Of a stretch of 64,000 bases of DNA, positions 27,701-35,471 are shown one piece after another. The position numbers were made by a program, and so were the translations under genes. The DNA is from Luteimonas salinisoli (GTDB lineage Bacteria; Pseudomonadota; Gammaproteobacteria; Xanthomonadales; Xanthomonadaceae): NCBI RefSeq assembly GCF_013425525.1, contig NZ_JACCKA010000049.1:62001-126000 (forward strand), written 5' to 3'. The notes under the pieces were generated by a model that was not told the DNA's origin, ran no database searches, and was given only the letters and a program-made list of their open reading frames with translations. Every line of letters begins with the position of its first letter. The first letter of the stretch is position 1.

Positions 27701-27942
27701 TTGGTGTACATCATGTCCTCGACGCCGTTGATCGCCTCCTCCAGCGGCGTGGCCACGGTCTCGGCGATCACCTTGGGATTTGCGCCCGGGTACACCGTGC
27801 GCACCATCACCGACGGCGGCGCCACGTCCGGGTATTCGCTCATCGGCAGGATCGGGATCGCGATCAGGCCGATCGCGAAGATGATGATCGACAGCACCGC
27901 GGCGAAGATCGGGCGGTCGATGAAGAAGCGTGAGAAGTCCAT
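24778..27942 (-). CDS. RND multidrug efflux pump, inner-membrane subunit (HAE1 type)
   Basis: A 1054-residue proton antiporter starting MDFSRFFIDRPIFAAVLSII, the usual HAE1 start. It has twelve membrane helices and two large periplasmic loops. The proton-relay aspartates are present in GIVVDDAIVVVENVER; the second half has the matching GLVVLIALACKNAILIVEF with its relay Lys. Overall style is close to MexF/OqxB-like pumps, which export fluoroquinolones, chloramphenicol and similar amphiphiles; the actual substrate range is inferred. It lies in an operon with its fusion protein upstream and outer-membrane factor downstream. Confidence 0.95.
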   Translation of the reverse strand: MDFSRFFIDRPIFAAVLSIIIFAIGLIAIPILPMSEYPDVAPPSVMVRTVYPGANPKVIAETVATPLEEAINGVEDMMYTKSVAGSDGVLQLTVTFRPGTDPDEAAVKVQNRVAQAQARLPEDVRRQGVTVQKQSPTFLMVVHLTSPNGEYDLLYLRNYARLHVKDALARIRGVGDAQIFGGGDYAMRAWLDPDAIASRGLTASDVLGAMREQNVQVSAGQLGAEPMPDSRFLTLINAQGRLTTEEEFGDIVLESGADGQIVRLRDVARLELGAGDYTLRSQLDGKDAVAIGVFEAPGANALQIRDEVIATMDELSERFPEGVEYESIYDTTVFVRDSIKSVITTLLEAVLLVALVVILFLQTWRASLIPLLAVPVSVVGTFGALYLLGYSINTLTLFGLVLAIGIVVDDAIVVVENVERHIEDGATPLEAAHLAMREVSGPIIAIGLVLCAVFVPMAFLTGVTGEFYRQFAVTIAISTVISTVNSLTLSPALAAMLLKPHDAPKDRLSRLIERLFGWVFRPFNRFFKRSSEQYERGVIRALGRRGTVFGIYAGLLLATGLMFQVVPAGFIPIQDKLYLIAGVNLPGGASLPRTHALLDKVSAIAAEDEDVINTIAFPGLNPLQFTNTPNYGVVFLNLKPFGERNRSAEEINAELGQKIAGLQEGFAFSFMPPAIQGLGNGSGYQLFVEDRAGLGYGALQQAVNGFQGAISQTPGMGFPITSYQANVPQLDAEVDRVKAKAQGVQLTDLFDTLQTYLGSAYVNDFNQFGRTWQVIAQADASFRDNVEDIASLRTRNDRGEMVPIGSMVSVRETFGPDPVLRYNGYPAADLAGESDPRVLSSSQTMDVLTELGAGVLPNGMTFEWTDLSFQQANQSKAAMIIFPLAVMLVFLVLAALYESWTLPLAIILIVPMCMLSAMIGVWATGGDNNIFVQVGLVVLIALACKNAILIVEFARELEQQGMGIVEAALEACRLRLRPIIMTSITFTAAVVPLVVATGAGAEVRQALGTAVFAGMIGVTGFGLFLTPVFYVALRKLVERRKPAAAEGNLEVSHA

Positions 27943-28136
27943 GGCATGGTCCTTGTTCGATGTGCCGCCGCGGCGGACGCGGGCGCGGCCGTCGGCGAAA
28001 AAAGTCCCTGCCCGATCCGCCTCGCCCGGGGGGAGGGGAAGGCGCGACCGCAGCGCGGGCGCCTGCGGGGCGGAATCGGGCGGGACCGGGGCCGGCGCGG
28101 ACGGGGAGCGCGCCGGACCCGCAACTCATGCGGCGG

Positions 28137-29366
28137 TCATGGCGCCGCGGTGCTGGCGACCTGCGCCGACGGCGCGGGGTCGCCCATCTCCACCGGGACG
28201 GGCGCCACCGGCATGCCGGGGAAGAACACCTTCTGCACGCCGTGCACGATCACCCGGTCCCCGGGCGCCAGGCCCTCCTGGACCACCAGCAGCCGCGCGC
28301 CTTCGCCTGCGGCGACGCTGCGGCCGGGCGCGATGTCGCGGCGCTCGGCCTGGTCGTTCTCGCCGAGCACGTAGACGTACTTGCGGTCCTGGTCGGTGAG
28401 CACGGCGCGCTCGTCGATCAGCAGCGCCGGGCGCTCGCCGGTGGCCTGCAGCTGCACGCGCGCGTGCAGGCCCGGGGTGAACACGCGATCGGGATTGGCC
28501 ACCACCGCGCGCGCGCGAATGGTGCCGGTGTTCGGATCGACATGGTTGTCGGTGAAGTCCAGCACGCCCTCGTGCGGATGGCCCTGCTCGTTGACCAGGC
28601 CCACGCGCACGGCGTTGCCGCCGTTCTCGCGCTCGCCGCTGCGCGCCAGCGCCTGGTAGCGCAGGAAGCTCTGCTCGTCGGCGTCGAAATGCACGTGCAC
28701 CGGGTCGAGCGACACCAGCGTGGTCAGCAGGGTGGCGTCGGCCTGGGCCAGGTTGCCGGCGGTGATCAGGGCGCGGCCGATGCGGCCGTCGATCGGCGCG
28801 CGGATCTCGGTGTACTGCAGGTCCAGCCGCGCCGCGGTCACCGCGGCCTCGGCCGCGCGCACCGCGGCGGCGGTCTGGGAACTGGCGGCGCGGCGCGCCT
28901 CGTGCTCCTCGCGCGAGATCGCCGCGGCCGCCAGCAGCTCCTCGGCGCGGGCGTCCTGGGTGCGGGCCAGCTGCGCCTCGCTGCGCGCCCGCGCCAGCTG
29001 CGCCTCGGCGCGGGCCAGCTCGGCCCGGTACGGCCGCTGGTCGATGACGAACAGCAGATCGCCCTTGGCGACCTCGTCGCCCTCGCGGAAGGCCACGCGC
29101 TCGATGTAGCCGCTCACCCGCGGGCGCAGCTCGACGCTCTCGACCGCGGCGACGCGGCCGGTGAACTCGTCCCAGTGCGCGACCGGGCGCGCGACCACCT
29201 CGGCGACGCTGACCTCCGGAGGCGGCATCTCGCCCTGGCCCTGCGCGGCCTGGCTGCTGCAGGCGGCCAGCACGGCCGCGGCCAGCAGACCGAGCAGCGG
29301 GGTGACGAAACGATGCGGGGCGCCCGCGACTGCGGGCCTGCGGGTCGTGCGGTGGGTGCGGTTCAT
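28137..29366 (-). CDS. RND efflux membrane fusion protein
   Basis: A 409-residue periplasmic adaptor lipoprotein (lipobox LAAC at residues 32-35). It has the order beta-barrel and lipoyl half (VSGYIERVAFREGDEVAKGD), an alpha-hairpin rich in Ala/Arg/Glu, the second lipoyl half (YTEIRAPIDGRIGRALI) and a membrane-proximal domain. It links pump and outer-membrane channel. Its ATG overlaps the stop of the upstream NAD(P)-binding protein gene as ATGA. A gap of 194 bp separates it from the pump gene; I see no terminator in it. Confidence 0.94.
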   Translation of the reverse strand: MNRTHRTTRRPAVAGAPHRFVTPLLGLLAAAVLAACSSQAAQGQGEMPPPEVSVAEVVARPVAHWDEFTGRVAAVESVELRPRVSGYIERVAFREGDEVAKGDLLFVIDQRPYRAELARAEAQLARARSEAQLARTQDARAEELLAAAAISREEHEARRAASSQTAAAVRAAEAAVTAARLDLQYTEIRAPIDGRIGRALITAGNLAQADATLLTTLVSLDPVHVHFDADEQSFLRYQALARSGERENGGNAVRVGLVNEQGHPHEGVLDFTDNHVDPNTGTIRARAVVANPDRVFTPGLHARVQLQATGERPALLIDERAVLTDQDRKYVYVLGENDQAERRDIAPGRSVAAGEGARLLVVQEGLAPGDRVIVHGVQKVFFPGMPVAPVPVEMGDPAPSAQVASTAAP

Positions 29367-30196
29367 CGTGGCGTGATCCTGGGAGGGGAAGTGGAAGCGA
29401 TGGCATCGAGCAGCGCGCGCGCGTCGCGCAGCTCGCGGGCCGGGCCCGCCGTGCCTTCTGCGTGCGCGGCGGCGGAGGTTGCGACCTCGACCTCGCTCGA
29501 GGTCAAGTCCGGTGCGCCGGCATAGGGCACCACTGCCGGCGCGGCGCCGCGCGCCGGGGCGCAGGCCAGCAGCGCCAGCGCGCGCCGGCCCACGGCTTCG
29601 GCCAGCGGCCATTCGGCGCAGGCGTGGGCACGGTTGTCGTCGCTGCGCACCGGGGTATCCAGGGTGAGCAGCTGCACGCGCAGGCCGGCGCGGCCGGCCT
29701 CGTCGTGCAGCACGCGAGCGAGCATGCGCAGCGCGGCGGCGGCGATCGAGCGATGGCCGTAGCCGGCCCAGGGGTACTCGCCGCCCGGCCCGCCGATCAG
29801 CACGTAGCCGGTGCCGCGGTCGTGCCGCGGCAGCAGCGGGAACAGGTGCCGCGCCGCGAACAGGTGCGGCAGCAGGTCCTCGTCCAGGGTGCGGCGCAAC
29901 ACCGCAGCGGGCTGGTCGAGCAGGCGCCCGCGTGCGGCCTCGGCGCCGATGGCGGCGATCACCCCGCACGGGGTGCGATCGCGCAGGCGACCGGCGAGCG
30001 CGGCGGCATCGGCCTCGCTGTGCAGCGAGGCGGCGACGGTGATCAGGTCCGCATCCGGATGGCACCGGTGCAGCTGGCGCAGGCCCGCAGCATCGGACGA
30101 GACCGCCACCACGGGCCGGCGCGACCGGACCGCCGCGGAAACCACGCCGCGGCCGACCGCTCCGGTCGCGCCGAGGACGAGCAGCGGACGGCTCAT
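29363..30196 (-). CDS. Rossmann-fold (SDR-like) protein leading the efflux operon
   Basis: A 277-residue protein that opens with RPLLVLGATGAVGRGVVSAA, an NAD(P)-binding GxxGxxG loop. Later it shows TGYVLIGGPGGEYPWAGYGH and RSIAAAALRMLARVLHDEAG, which resemble the Ser and helix regions of SDRs. The catalytic Tyr-xxx-Lys is not clear: GYGHRS occupies the place, so it may be a non-catalytic or atypical member. GTGGGGACA just before ATG provides a ribosome site. Four-base overlap (ATGA) with the fusion-protein gene ties it to the pump, so it may modify an exported compound or sense redox state. That role is inferred. Confidence 0.75.
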   Translation of the reverse strand: MSRPLLVLGATGAVGRGVVSAAVRSRRPVVAVSSDAAGLRQLHRCHPDADLITVAASLHSEADAAALAGRLRDRTPCGVIAAIGAEAARGRLLDQPAAVLRRTLDEDLLPHLFAARHLFPLLPRHDRGTGYVLIGGPGGEYPWAGYGHRSIAAAALRMLARVLHDEAGRAGLRVQLLTLDTPVRSDDNRAHACAEWPLAEAVGRRALALLACAPARGAAPAVVPYAGAPDLTSSEVEVATSAAAHAEGTAGPARELRDARALLDAIASTSPPRITPR

Positions 30197-30577
30197 TGTC
30201 CCCACCCAGGGATTATTTCTCCCGTCATTGGGATGGCCGCGCTGCCCAGGGGTGCCTGCGGACGCGACATCCGACGCCCCGCCCGCCACCCCGCAACGGC
30301 GATTCCCAGCCCGGCCATCGAGGCGGCAAGTACCTGAAGCTGAACGGAAATCCGGGCGCCGGCATGCGGCTTTTCGGCGCCTCGCCGGCGGGGACCGGCG
30401 AGGGTTGGGGATGGGGTGGGGGCGGGCATCGGGGGAACCCTACATTGGCGACGACGCACAAGGTAGCGCCGGGAACGGCACTTGATTAGCCCCTGAATGA
30501 GGGAATAATTGTCCCCGTTGCGGTCCAATCCCCCGCCGGACCGTAGCCCCCTTCCTCCCCCCCGGAATCCGACCCTC
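30197..30577. promoter_or_regulatory. divergent control region between the efflux operon and its LysR regulator
   Basis: No gene is visible. Two related elements sit one before each gene, each oriented with its gene: AATGAGGGAATAATTGTCCC at 30496-30515 on the plus strand, and AATGACGGGAGAAATAATCC on the minus strand within 30209-30229. The shared pattern AATGA-GGGA-ATAAT-CCC is AT-richer than the surroundings. These are candidate LysR boxes or promoter elements. The middle (about 30240-30440) is GC-rich without clear signals. Confidence 0.6.
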
Positions 30578-31654
30578 ATGGCCCGCGACCTCAACGACAC
30601 CATCATCTTCGTCAAGGTGGTGGAACTGGGCAGTTTCATTTCCGCGGCGCGTGCGCTGCGCCTGCCCAAGACCACCGTCAGCCGCAAGGTGCAGGAGCTG
30701 GAAACGCGCCTGGGCGCGCAGCTGTTGCACCGCACGACCCGCAAGCTCGGCCTCACCGAGGCCGGCAACATCTACTACGAGCACTGCCAGCGCATCGCCC
30801 GCGACCTCGACGAGGCCGAAAGCGCGGTGACCCAGCTGCAGGCGGGCCCGCGCGGCTGGCTGCGGCTGACCGCGCCCTACTCGCTCGGCATCGAACGCAT
30901 CGCGCCGCTGCTCGGCGAGTTCCACGCGCGCCACCCCGAGGTGCGGGTGGAGATGCTGCTCAGCAACGAGTCGCTGGACCTGATCGACCGCGAGATCGAC
31001 GTCGCCCTGCGCGTGGGCGACCTGCCCGACTCCAACCTGGTGGCGCGGCGGCTGTCGACATTCCGTACCCAGGTCTACGCCAGCCCCAACTACATCGCCC
31101 GCCATGGCGAGCCGCTGCATCCGGACGACCTGCAGCACCACCGCACCCTGGGCATGCAGAAGATGCACCGCAACGGCCACTACTACTGGCCGCTCAACGA
31201 CGGCCAGCGCAGCGTCGAATACCGCATCGACCCGGTGATGGTGGCCAACGACCCGGCCGGCCTGCGCGGCGCCCTGCTCTGCGGCGAGGGGCTGATGCTG
31301 GCCGGCGACATCAACGTCAAAGCGTACGCCGAACAGGGCTACGTGCGCCGGGTACTGGCCGGGTGGACCGGCCCGGAATTCGCGCTCAACGCGGTGTTTC
31401 CGCGCGGCCAGGTGACCTCGCCCAAGGTGCGGGCGTTCGTGGACTTCCTCGCCGAGCGGCTCAACTTCGACGCCGACTACATGCAGATCCTCTGCCCCGA
31501 CGCGCGTGCGCGCTGCATGCAGGCGGAGAAGGCCTCGAACTCGGCGATCGCGGCCGAGATCGGCAAGACCGGAGGACGGGCACCGACGCTTCCAGCCGAC
31601 GCCGATGTCGATGCCGACGCGGCAACGGACGCCGAGGAGAAAGTGCTGGCCTGA
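30578..31654 (+). CDS. LysR-family regulator, likely of the RND operon
   Basis: A 358-residue protein. The start MARDLNDTIIFVKVVELGSF places the winged helix-turn-helix (AARALRLPKTTVSRKVQELE) at residues about 22-42, as usual. The effector domain follows (residues 90-300). Unusually, about 45 extra residues follow the normal end; this tail is Ala/Asp/Glu-rich (ADADVDADAATDAEE) and likely disordered. LysR proteins normally regulate the divergent gene, here the SDR-RND operon, across a 381-bp gap with paired sequence elements. Confidence 0.9.
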   Translation: MARDLNDTIIFVKVVELGSFISAARALRLPKTTVSRKVQELETRLGAQLLHRTTRKLGLTEAGNIYYEHCQRIARDLDEAESAVTQLQAGPRGWLRLTAPYSLGIERIAPLLGEFHARHPEVRVEMLLSNESLDLIDREIDVALRVGDLPDSNLVARRLSTFRTQVYASPNYIARHGEPLHPDDLQHHRTLGMQKMHRNGHYYWPLNDGQRSVEYRIDPVMVANDPAGLRGALLCGEGLMLAGDINVKAYAEQGYVRRVLAGWTGPEFALNAVFPRGQVTSPKVRAFVDFLAERLNFDADYMQILCPDARARCMQAEKASNSAIAAEIGKTGGRAPTLPADADVDADAATDAEEKVLA

Positions 31655-31986
31655 GCCGCCGCCTGGCGTCGCGAAGGACGTCGCGCGCCCGCCGCGTCCC
31701 TGCGCCACGCGGCGCGGCGCCCGTGGGCGCGGCCCATGGCCGCGCAAACCGCGGCAGGCTCCGGCCGGGTCGGCGGCGATTCCCCCGCATCGCCGACCGT
31801 GACGGCCTTCATGCGCATGGCGCGCTCGCGCGGGGTAGCGAGGGGCCGGTGCGGAGTCGGCCGCCGCGCCATGTCCCGGTTGCCTGCCCGGGCCCTCTTC
31901 CGGGGCATGACATGACATCCTGCAGGGGACGGCGCCCCTCGACGGCGCGCACAATCACCGTCTCGACCCTTTCCGAGGAGTAAACC
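31655..31986. repeat. intergenic region with an inverted dispersed-repeat copy
   Basis: About 31728-31823 holds a copy of the dispersed repeat seen at 7741-7942, in the opposite orientation (GCGGCCCATGGCCGCGC and then GGCGGCGATTCCC on the plus strand). The remaining 150 bp lead into the DUF885 gene, with TTTCCGAGGAGTAAACC as its ribosome site. I see no gene. Confidence 0.6.
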
Positions 31987-33846
31987 GTGCGTAACGCATT
32001 CGCCTGCAGCACCCTGGCGCTCGCGCTGGCCCTGGCGGCCTGTTCGCCGCAGCCGGCCGATACCACCGCCGCCACCGGCACCACGCAGCAGGCCGAGAGC
32101 GAGTCCGCGCGCCTCAATGCCTGGTTCGAAGCGCAGTACGAGGACCTGCTGCAGTTCAGCCCGATGCGGCTGACCTTCCTCGGCCGCAAGGAGCTCTACG
32201 ACCAGCTGGACGACGTCTCCGAGGACGCGGCCCGCAAGCAGCTGGCCTGGCTGGAGGCCTCGGTGCAGGAGATGGAATCCGGCTTCGACTACGACCGCCT
32301 GGACGACGACGCCAAGCTGTCGTGGGATCTGTGGAAGCACCAGTACGAGCGGGCCCGCGACGGCATGCCGTTCCTCGCCAACGGCTATGCGTTCGACCAG
32401 ATGAACGGAATGAACAGCTTCCTGCCCACGTTCGTGGTCAATTTCCACAAGGTCGAGAACGAGCAGGACTATCTCGCCTACATCGCGCGCCTGCAGGCGC
32501 TGCCGACCCTCTTCGACCAGCTGCTCGAGCGCGGACGCGCGTCCGCGGCGCAGGGCATCCGCCCGCCGAAGTTCGCCCTCGAGGGCGTCGTCGACCAGTC
32601 GCGCAAGGTCGTGGCCGGCGCGCCGTTCGACGACGGCGGCCAGGACAGCGCGCTGTGGGCCGATCTGCAGGCCAAGGCCGATGTGCTGACCGAGAGCGGA
32701 GAGGTCACCGCCGAGCGCGCGGACGCGCTGAAGCAGCAGGCGCGCACGGTCCTGGTGGAGCAGGTGCAGCCGGCCTACGGACGGGTGATCGCCTGGAGCG
32801 AGGAGGAGTTGCCCAACGCGCTGGAGAACCCGGCCGGCGTGGGAACGACCCATCCCAACGGCGCCGATTACTACGCCTACCAGCTGCGCGAGAACACCAC
32901 CACCGACATGAGCGCGGACGAGATCCATCAGCTCGGCCTGGACGAGGTGGCGCGCATCCGCGGCGAGATGGAGGCGCTCAAGGAGCGGGTCGGGTTCGAC
33001 GGCGACCTGCAGGCCTTCTTCGAGTTCATCCATACCGATCCACGCTTCAAGTTCCCGAACACCGACGAGGGCCGTCAGGCCTACATCGACCAGGCCACCG
33101 CCGCCATCGACAACATCAAGCAGTACCTGCCCGAGTACTTCGGCCTGCTGCCGAAGGCGGAACTGGTGGTCAAGCGCGTCGAGCCGTTCAGAGAGCAGGA
33201 CGGCGCCGCGCAGCACTACTTCCCCGGCACGCCCGACGGCGCGCGCCCCGGCATCTACTACGCGCACCTGTCGGACATGAACGCGATGCCGAAGCCGGAA
33301 CTGGAGGTGATCGCCTACCACGAGGGCCTGCCCGGCCACCACATGCAGATCTCGATCGCCCAGGAACTCGAGGGCGTGCCCACCTTCCGCACCCAGTACT
33401 CGAGCACCGCCTACGCCGAAGGCTGGGGCCTGTACTCGGAATGGCTGGCCACCGAGATTCCCGGCACCTACGAGGATCCGTACTCCGAGTACGGCCGGCT
33501 GACCTCGGAGATGTGGCGCGCGATCCGCCTGGTGGTGGACACCGGCATGCACGCCAAGGGTTGGACCGAGCAGCAGGCGGTGGACTACTTCAGCCAGAAC
33601 AGCTCGATCCCGGCGGCCGCGGTGCGCTCCGAGGTGCAGCGCTACCTGATCATGCCGGGCCAGGCCACCGCATATAAGGTCGGCATGATCAAGATCCAGG
33701 AACTGCGGCGCAAGGCCGAAGGCGAACTCGGCGACGGCTTCGACATCCGCGGCTTCCACGACGCCGTGCTCGGCGGCGGCGCCATGCCGCTGGACCTGCT
33801 GGAGCGCCGCGTGGACCAGTGGATCGCGCAGAAGAAGGCCGGCTGA
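31987..33846 (+). CDS. DUF885-family lipoprotein, putative metallopeptidase
   Basis: A 619-residue protein. The GTG start follows GAGGAG at good spacing. A lipoprotein signal ends in LAAC (residues 16-19). The body matches the DUF885 family: SPMRLTFLGRKE near the start, YYAHLSDMNAMPKPELEVIA, then the zinc-type motif HEGLPGHHMQ at residues 445-454 and AYAEGWGLYSEWLA 30 residues later. The HExxxHH pattern and downstream Glu make a zinc peptidase likely. Related proteins are large exported bacterial proteins of mostly undefined substrate. It heads a stretch rich in exported hydrolases. Confidence 0.88.
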   Translation: MRNAFACSTLALALALAACSPQPADTTAATGTTQQAESESARLNAWFEAQYEDLLQFSPMRLTFLGRKELYDQLDDVSEDAARKQLAWLEASVQEMESGFDYDRLDDDAKLSWDLWKHQYERARDGMPFLANGYAFDQMNGMNSFLPTFVVNFHKVENEQDYLAYIARLQALPTLFDQLLERGRASAAQGIRPPKFALEGVVDQSRKVVAGAPFDDGGQDSALWADLQAKADVLTESGEVTAERADALKQQARTVLVEQVQPAYGRVIAWSEEELPNALENPAGVGTTHPNGADYYAYQLRENTTTDMSADEIHQLGLDEVARIRGEMEALKERVGFDGDLQAFFEFIHTDPRFKFPNTDEGRQAYIDQATAAIDNIKQYLPEYFGLLPKAELVVKRVEPFREQDGAAQHYFPGTPDGARPGIYYAHLSDMNAMPKPELEVIAYHEGLPGHHMQISIAQELEGVPTFRTQYSSTAYAEGWGLYSEWLATEIPGTYEDPYSEYGRLTSEMWRAIRLVVDTGMHAKGWTEQQAVDYFSQNSSIPAAAVRSEVQRYLIMPGQATAYKVGMIKIQELRRKAEGELGDGFDIRGFHDAVLGGGAMPLDLLERRVDQWIAQKKAG

Positions 33847-34007
33847 GTCCGGCGCCCCAAGGCACTCCGGCCGCACGGCCGGCGTGCGCAGCGCTCAGGC
33901 GAGCGGATGCGCCTTGCTGAGTACTGGGCGCGCGTGCGCTGCTGCTGCTCTTCGACATCGGCCGGCGGCACTGGAGCGGCCGTACCGCTGCGGCGCGTTT
34001 CCCTGGG

Positions 34008-35411
34008 TCAGCCGCCCAGCCGGACGGTGACGGTGCGGTCCTTGCGCTCGACGGTGGCTTCGTCGAACTGGAGACTCAGCCCCGGCGCCCGCACGCTCAC
34101 CCCGCCGCCCTTGCGCCCGACGTCGGGTTTGGCCAGTCCGGTCAGGGTCACGCGCCGCACCCCTTCGAACAGCGGGTGCGCGCCCGCGCCTTCGGTCAGG
34201 GCAGTGGCGTCCATCACCTCCAGCTGCCCGCTGTCGTTGCTCAGCCGCACGAAACGCGCGTGCAGCACCCGCCGTTCGTCGAGCGGCTCGACGTTGAGCG
34301 GATCGAAACCCTGCGGCCACAGCAGCCGATCGTCGCGGGCCTCCACCACCACCCGCCATCCCGGTTCGGTCTGGAACACGGCGAGGCGCCGGGTCCGCTT
34401 GGCGGCGAGTTCGGCGACGTCCTCGGTGGCATTCGATCGCACCGCCTCGACCATCTCGTCGCCGAACGCGCAGGTCCTGCCGGCGCCGAGTGCGGCCGCG
34501 AGCGCGGCGTCCAGCGACGGGCTTTCCGCGTCCGCCAGCGCCGGGCGCCAGTCCGGCTGCAGCCGGTCCAGCAGCAGCGCCAGGGACGCGCCGGTGGCGT
34601 AGGCGCGGCGCCGCACCTCGGCCGGCCCGAAGGCGTCCGGCAGCGCGTCCGCGGCTCGCCCCGCCGCACGCATCTCGATGTACGTGGCCAGGCCCTCGTT
34701 GAGTTCGGTCCCCCGCTCGTAGGCGGCGAAGGCCGGATCCATGCCGGCATGCCGTTCGCCGCGCAGCGCCAGCGCGTGGCGCGCCCAGCAGGCGGCCGCG
34801 TCGACGTCCGGCGCCGCCAGCGACTCGCGCAGTGCCGCCGCTTCCAGGCGCTGCAGCGCGAGCAGTTCCGCCGAGCCGGTCGGATAGGCGAACAGGTCGG
34901 CCTCGTTCGCCACCCAGTCCGGACGGTGGGTGCGCTGGTGGGCGTGGAACGCCTCGTGGATGGCCACTGCCGCCAGCTCCGTCCCGGTGCGCTCGGGCAC
35001 CGCCTGGTCGAGCAGGAAGGTGGCCGTGACCACGCCGCCCAGTTCGACGCTGGTGTTGGCGACGACCGACTCGTGGCGGCCGGCGTGGGCATGCACCCGG
35101 GGCCCCAGCTCCGGCACCGGCGTGAAGCCGTCGGGCGGCGAAGGATGGCGGAACAGGACGGTGCGCTCCCCGTCGTAGACCGCCAGCGGCACCGACAGCG
35201 GATCGAAGCCCGGCCATAGGCCGTCGTTGCCGTGCCGGGCGGCGAGCCTGGCGACCTCGCGCTCCAGCTCGGCGGCGGCCAGCGGCTCCCGCGTCTGGTC
35301 TGCAGCTTCGGGCTTCCCGGTGCCCGTGATGGCCGCGTCGGCAGGCGCGGCCGGCGGCCGGTCGCACGCGGACAGGACGACACCCAGCAGCATCAGTAGC
35401 GGCAACCGCAT
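34008..35411 (-). CDS. lipoprotein with an HExxH metallopeptidase-like motif
   Basis: A 467-residue protein. The start was taken at the ATG that opens a lipoprotein signal (MRLPLLMLLGVVLSAC, lipobox LSAC). A zinc-binding motif lies in VAIHEAFHAHQRTH around residue 160, and ELNEGLATYIEMRA about 100 residues later offers the third-ligand Glu, an arrangement typical of gluzincins. The C-terminal 150 residues are beta-rich. I do not recognise the family. It is probably an outer-membrane-anchored peptidase, but activity is inferred from the motif alone. Confidence 0.75.
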   Translation of the reverse strand: MRLPLLMLLGVVLSACDRPPAAPADAAITGTGKPEAADQTREPLAAAELEREVARLAARHGNDGLWPGFDPLSVPLAVYDGERTVLFRHPSPPDGFTPVPELGPRVHAHAGRHESVVANTSVELGGVVTATFLLDQAVPERTGTELAAVAIHEAFHAHQRTHRPDWVANEADLFAYPTGSAELLALQRLEAAALRESLAAPDVDAAACWARHALALRGERHAGMDPAFAAYERGTELNEGLATYIEMRAAGRAADALPDAFGPAEVRRRAYATGASLALLLDRLQPDWRPALADAESPSLDAALAAALGAGRTCAFGDEMVEAVRSNATEDVAELAAKRTRRLAVFQTEPGWRVVVEARDDRLLWPQGFDPLNVEPLDERRVLHARFVRLSNDSGQLEVMDATALTEGAGAHPLFEGVRRVTLTGLAKPDVGRKGGGVSVRAPGLSLQFDEATVERKDRTVTVRLGG

Positions 35412-35471
35412 GATCCGAGCTCTCCCCGAAGCCGGCGATATCCTAACCGGGAAGCCGCGAGGCACGTACGG

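Noticed and set aside
24017..28129. 1370-codon open frame on the minus strand over the efflux genes
   Set aside because: It is out of frame with the RND pump and outer-membrane factor, which carry all motifs; its residues are Arg/Ala/Gly-rich and meaningless.
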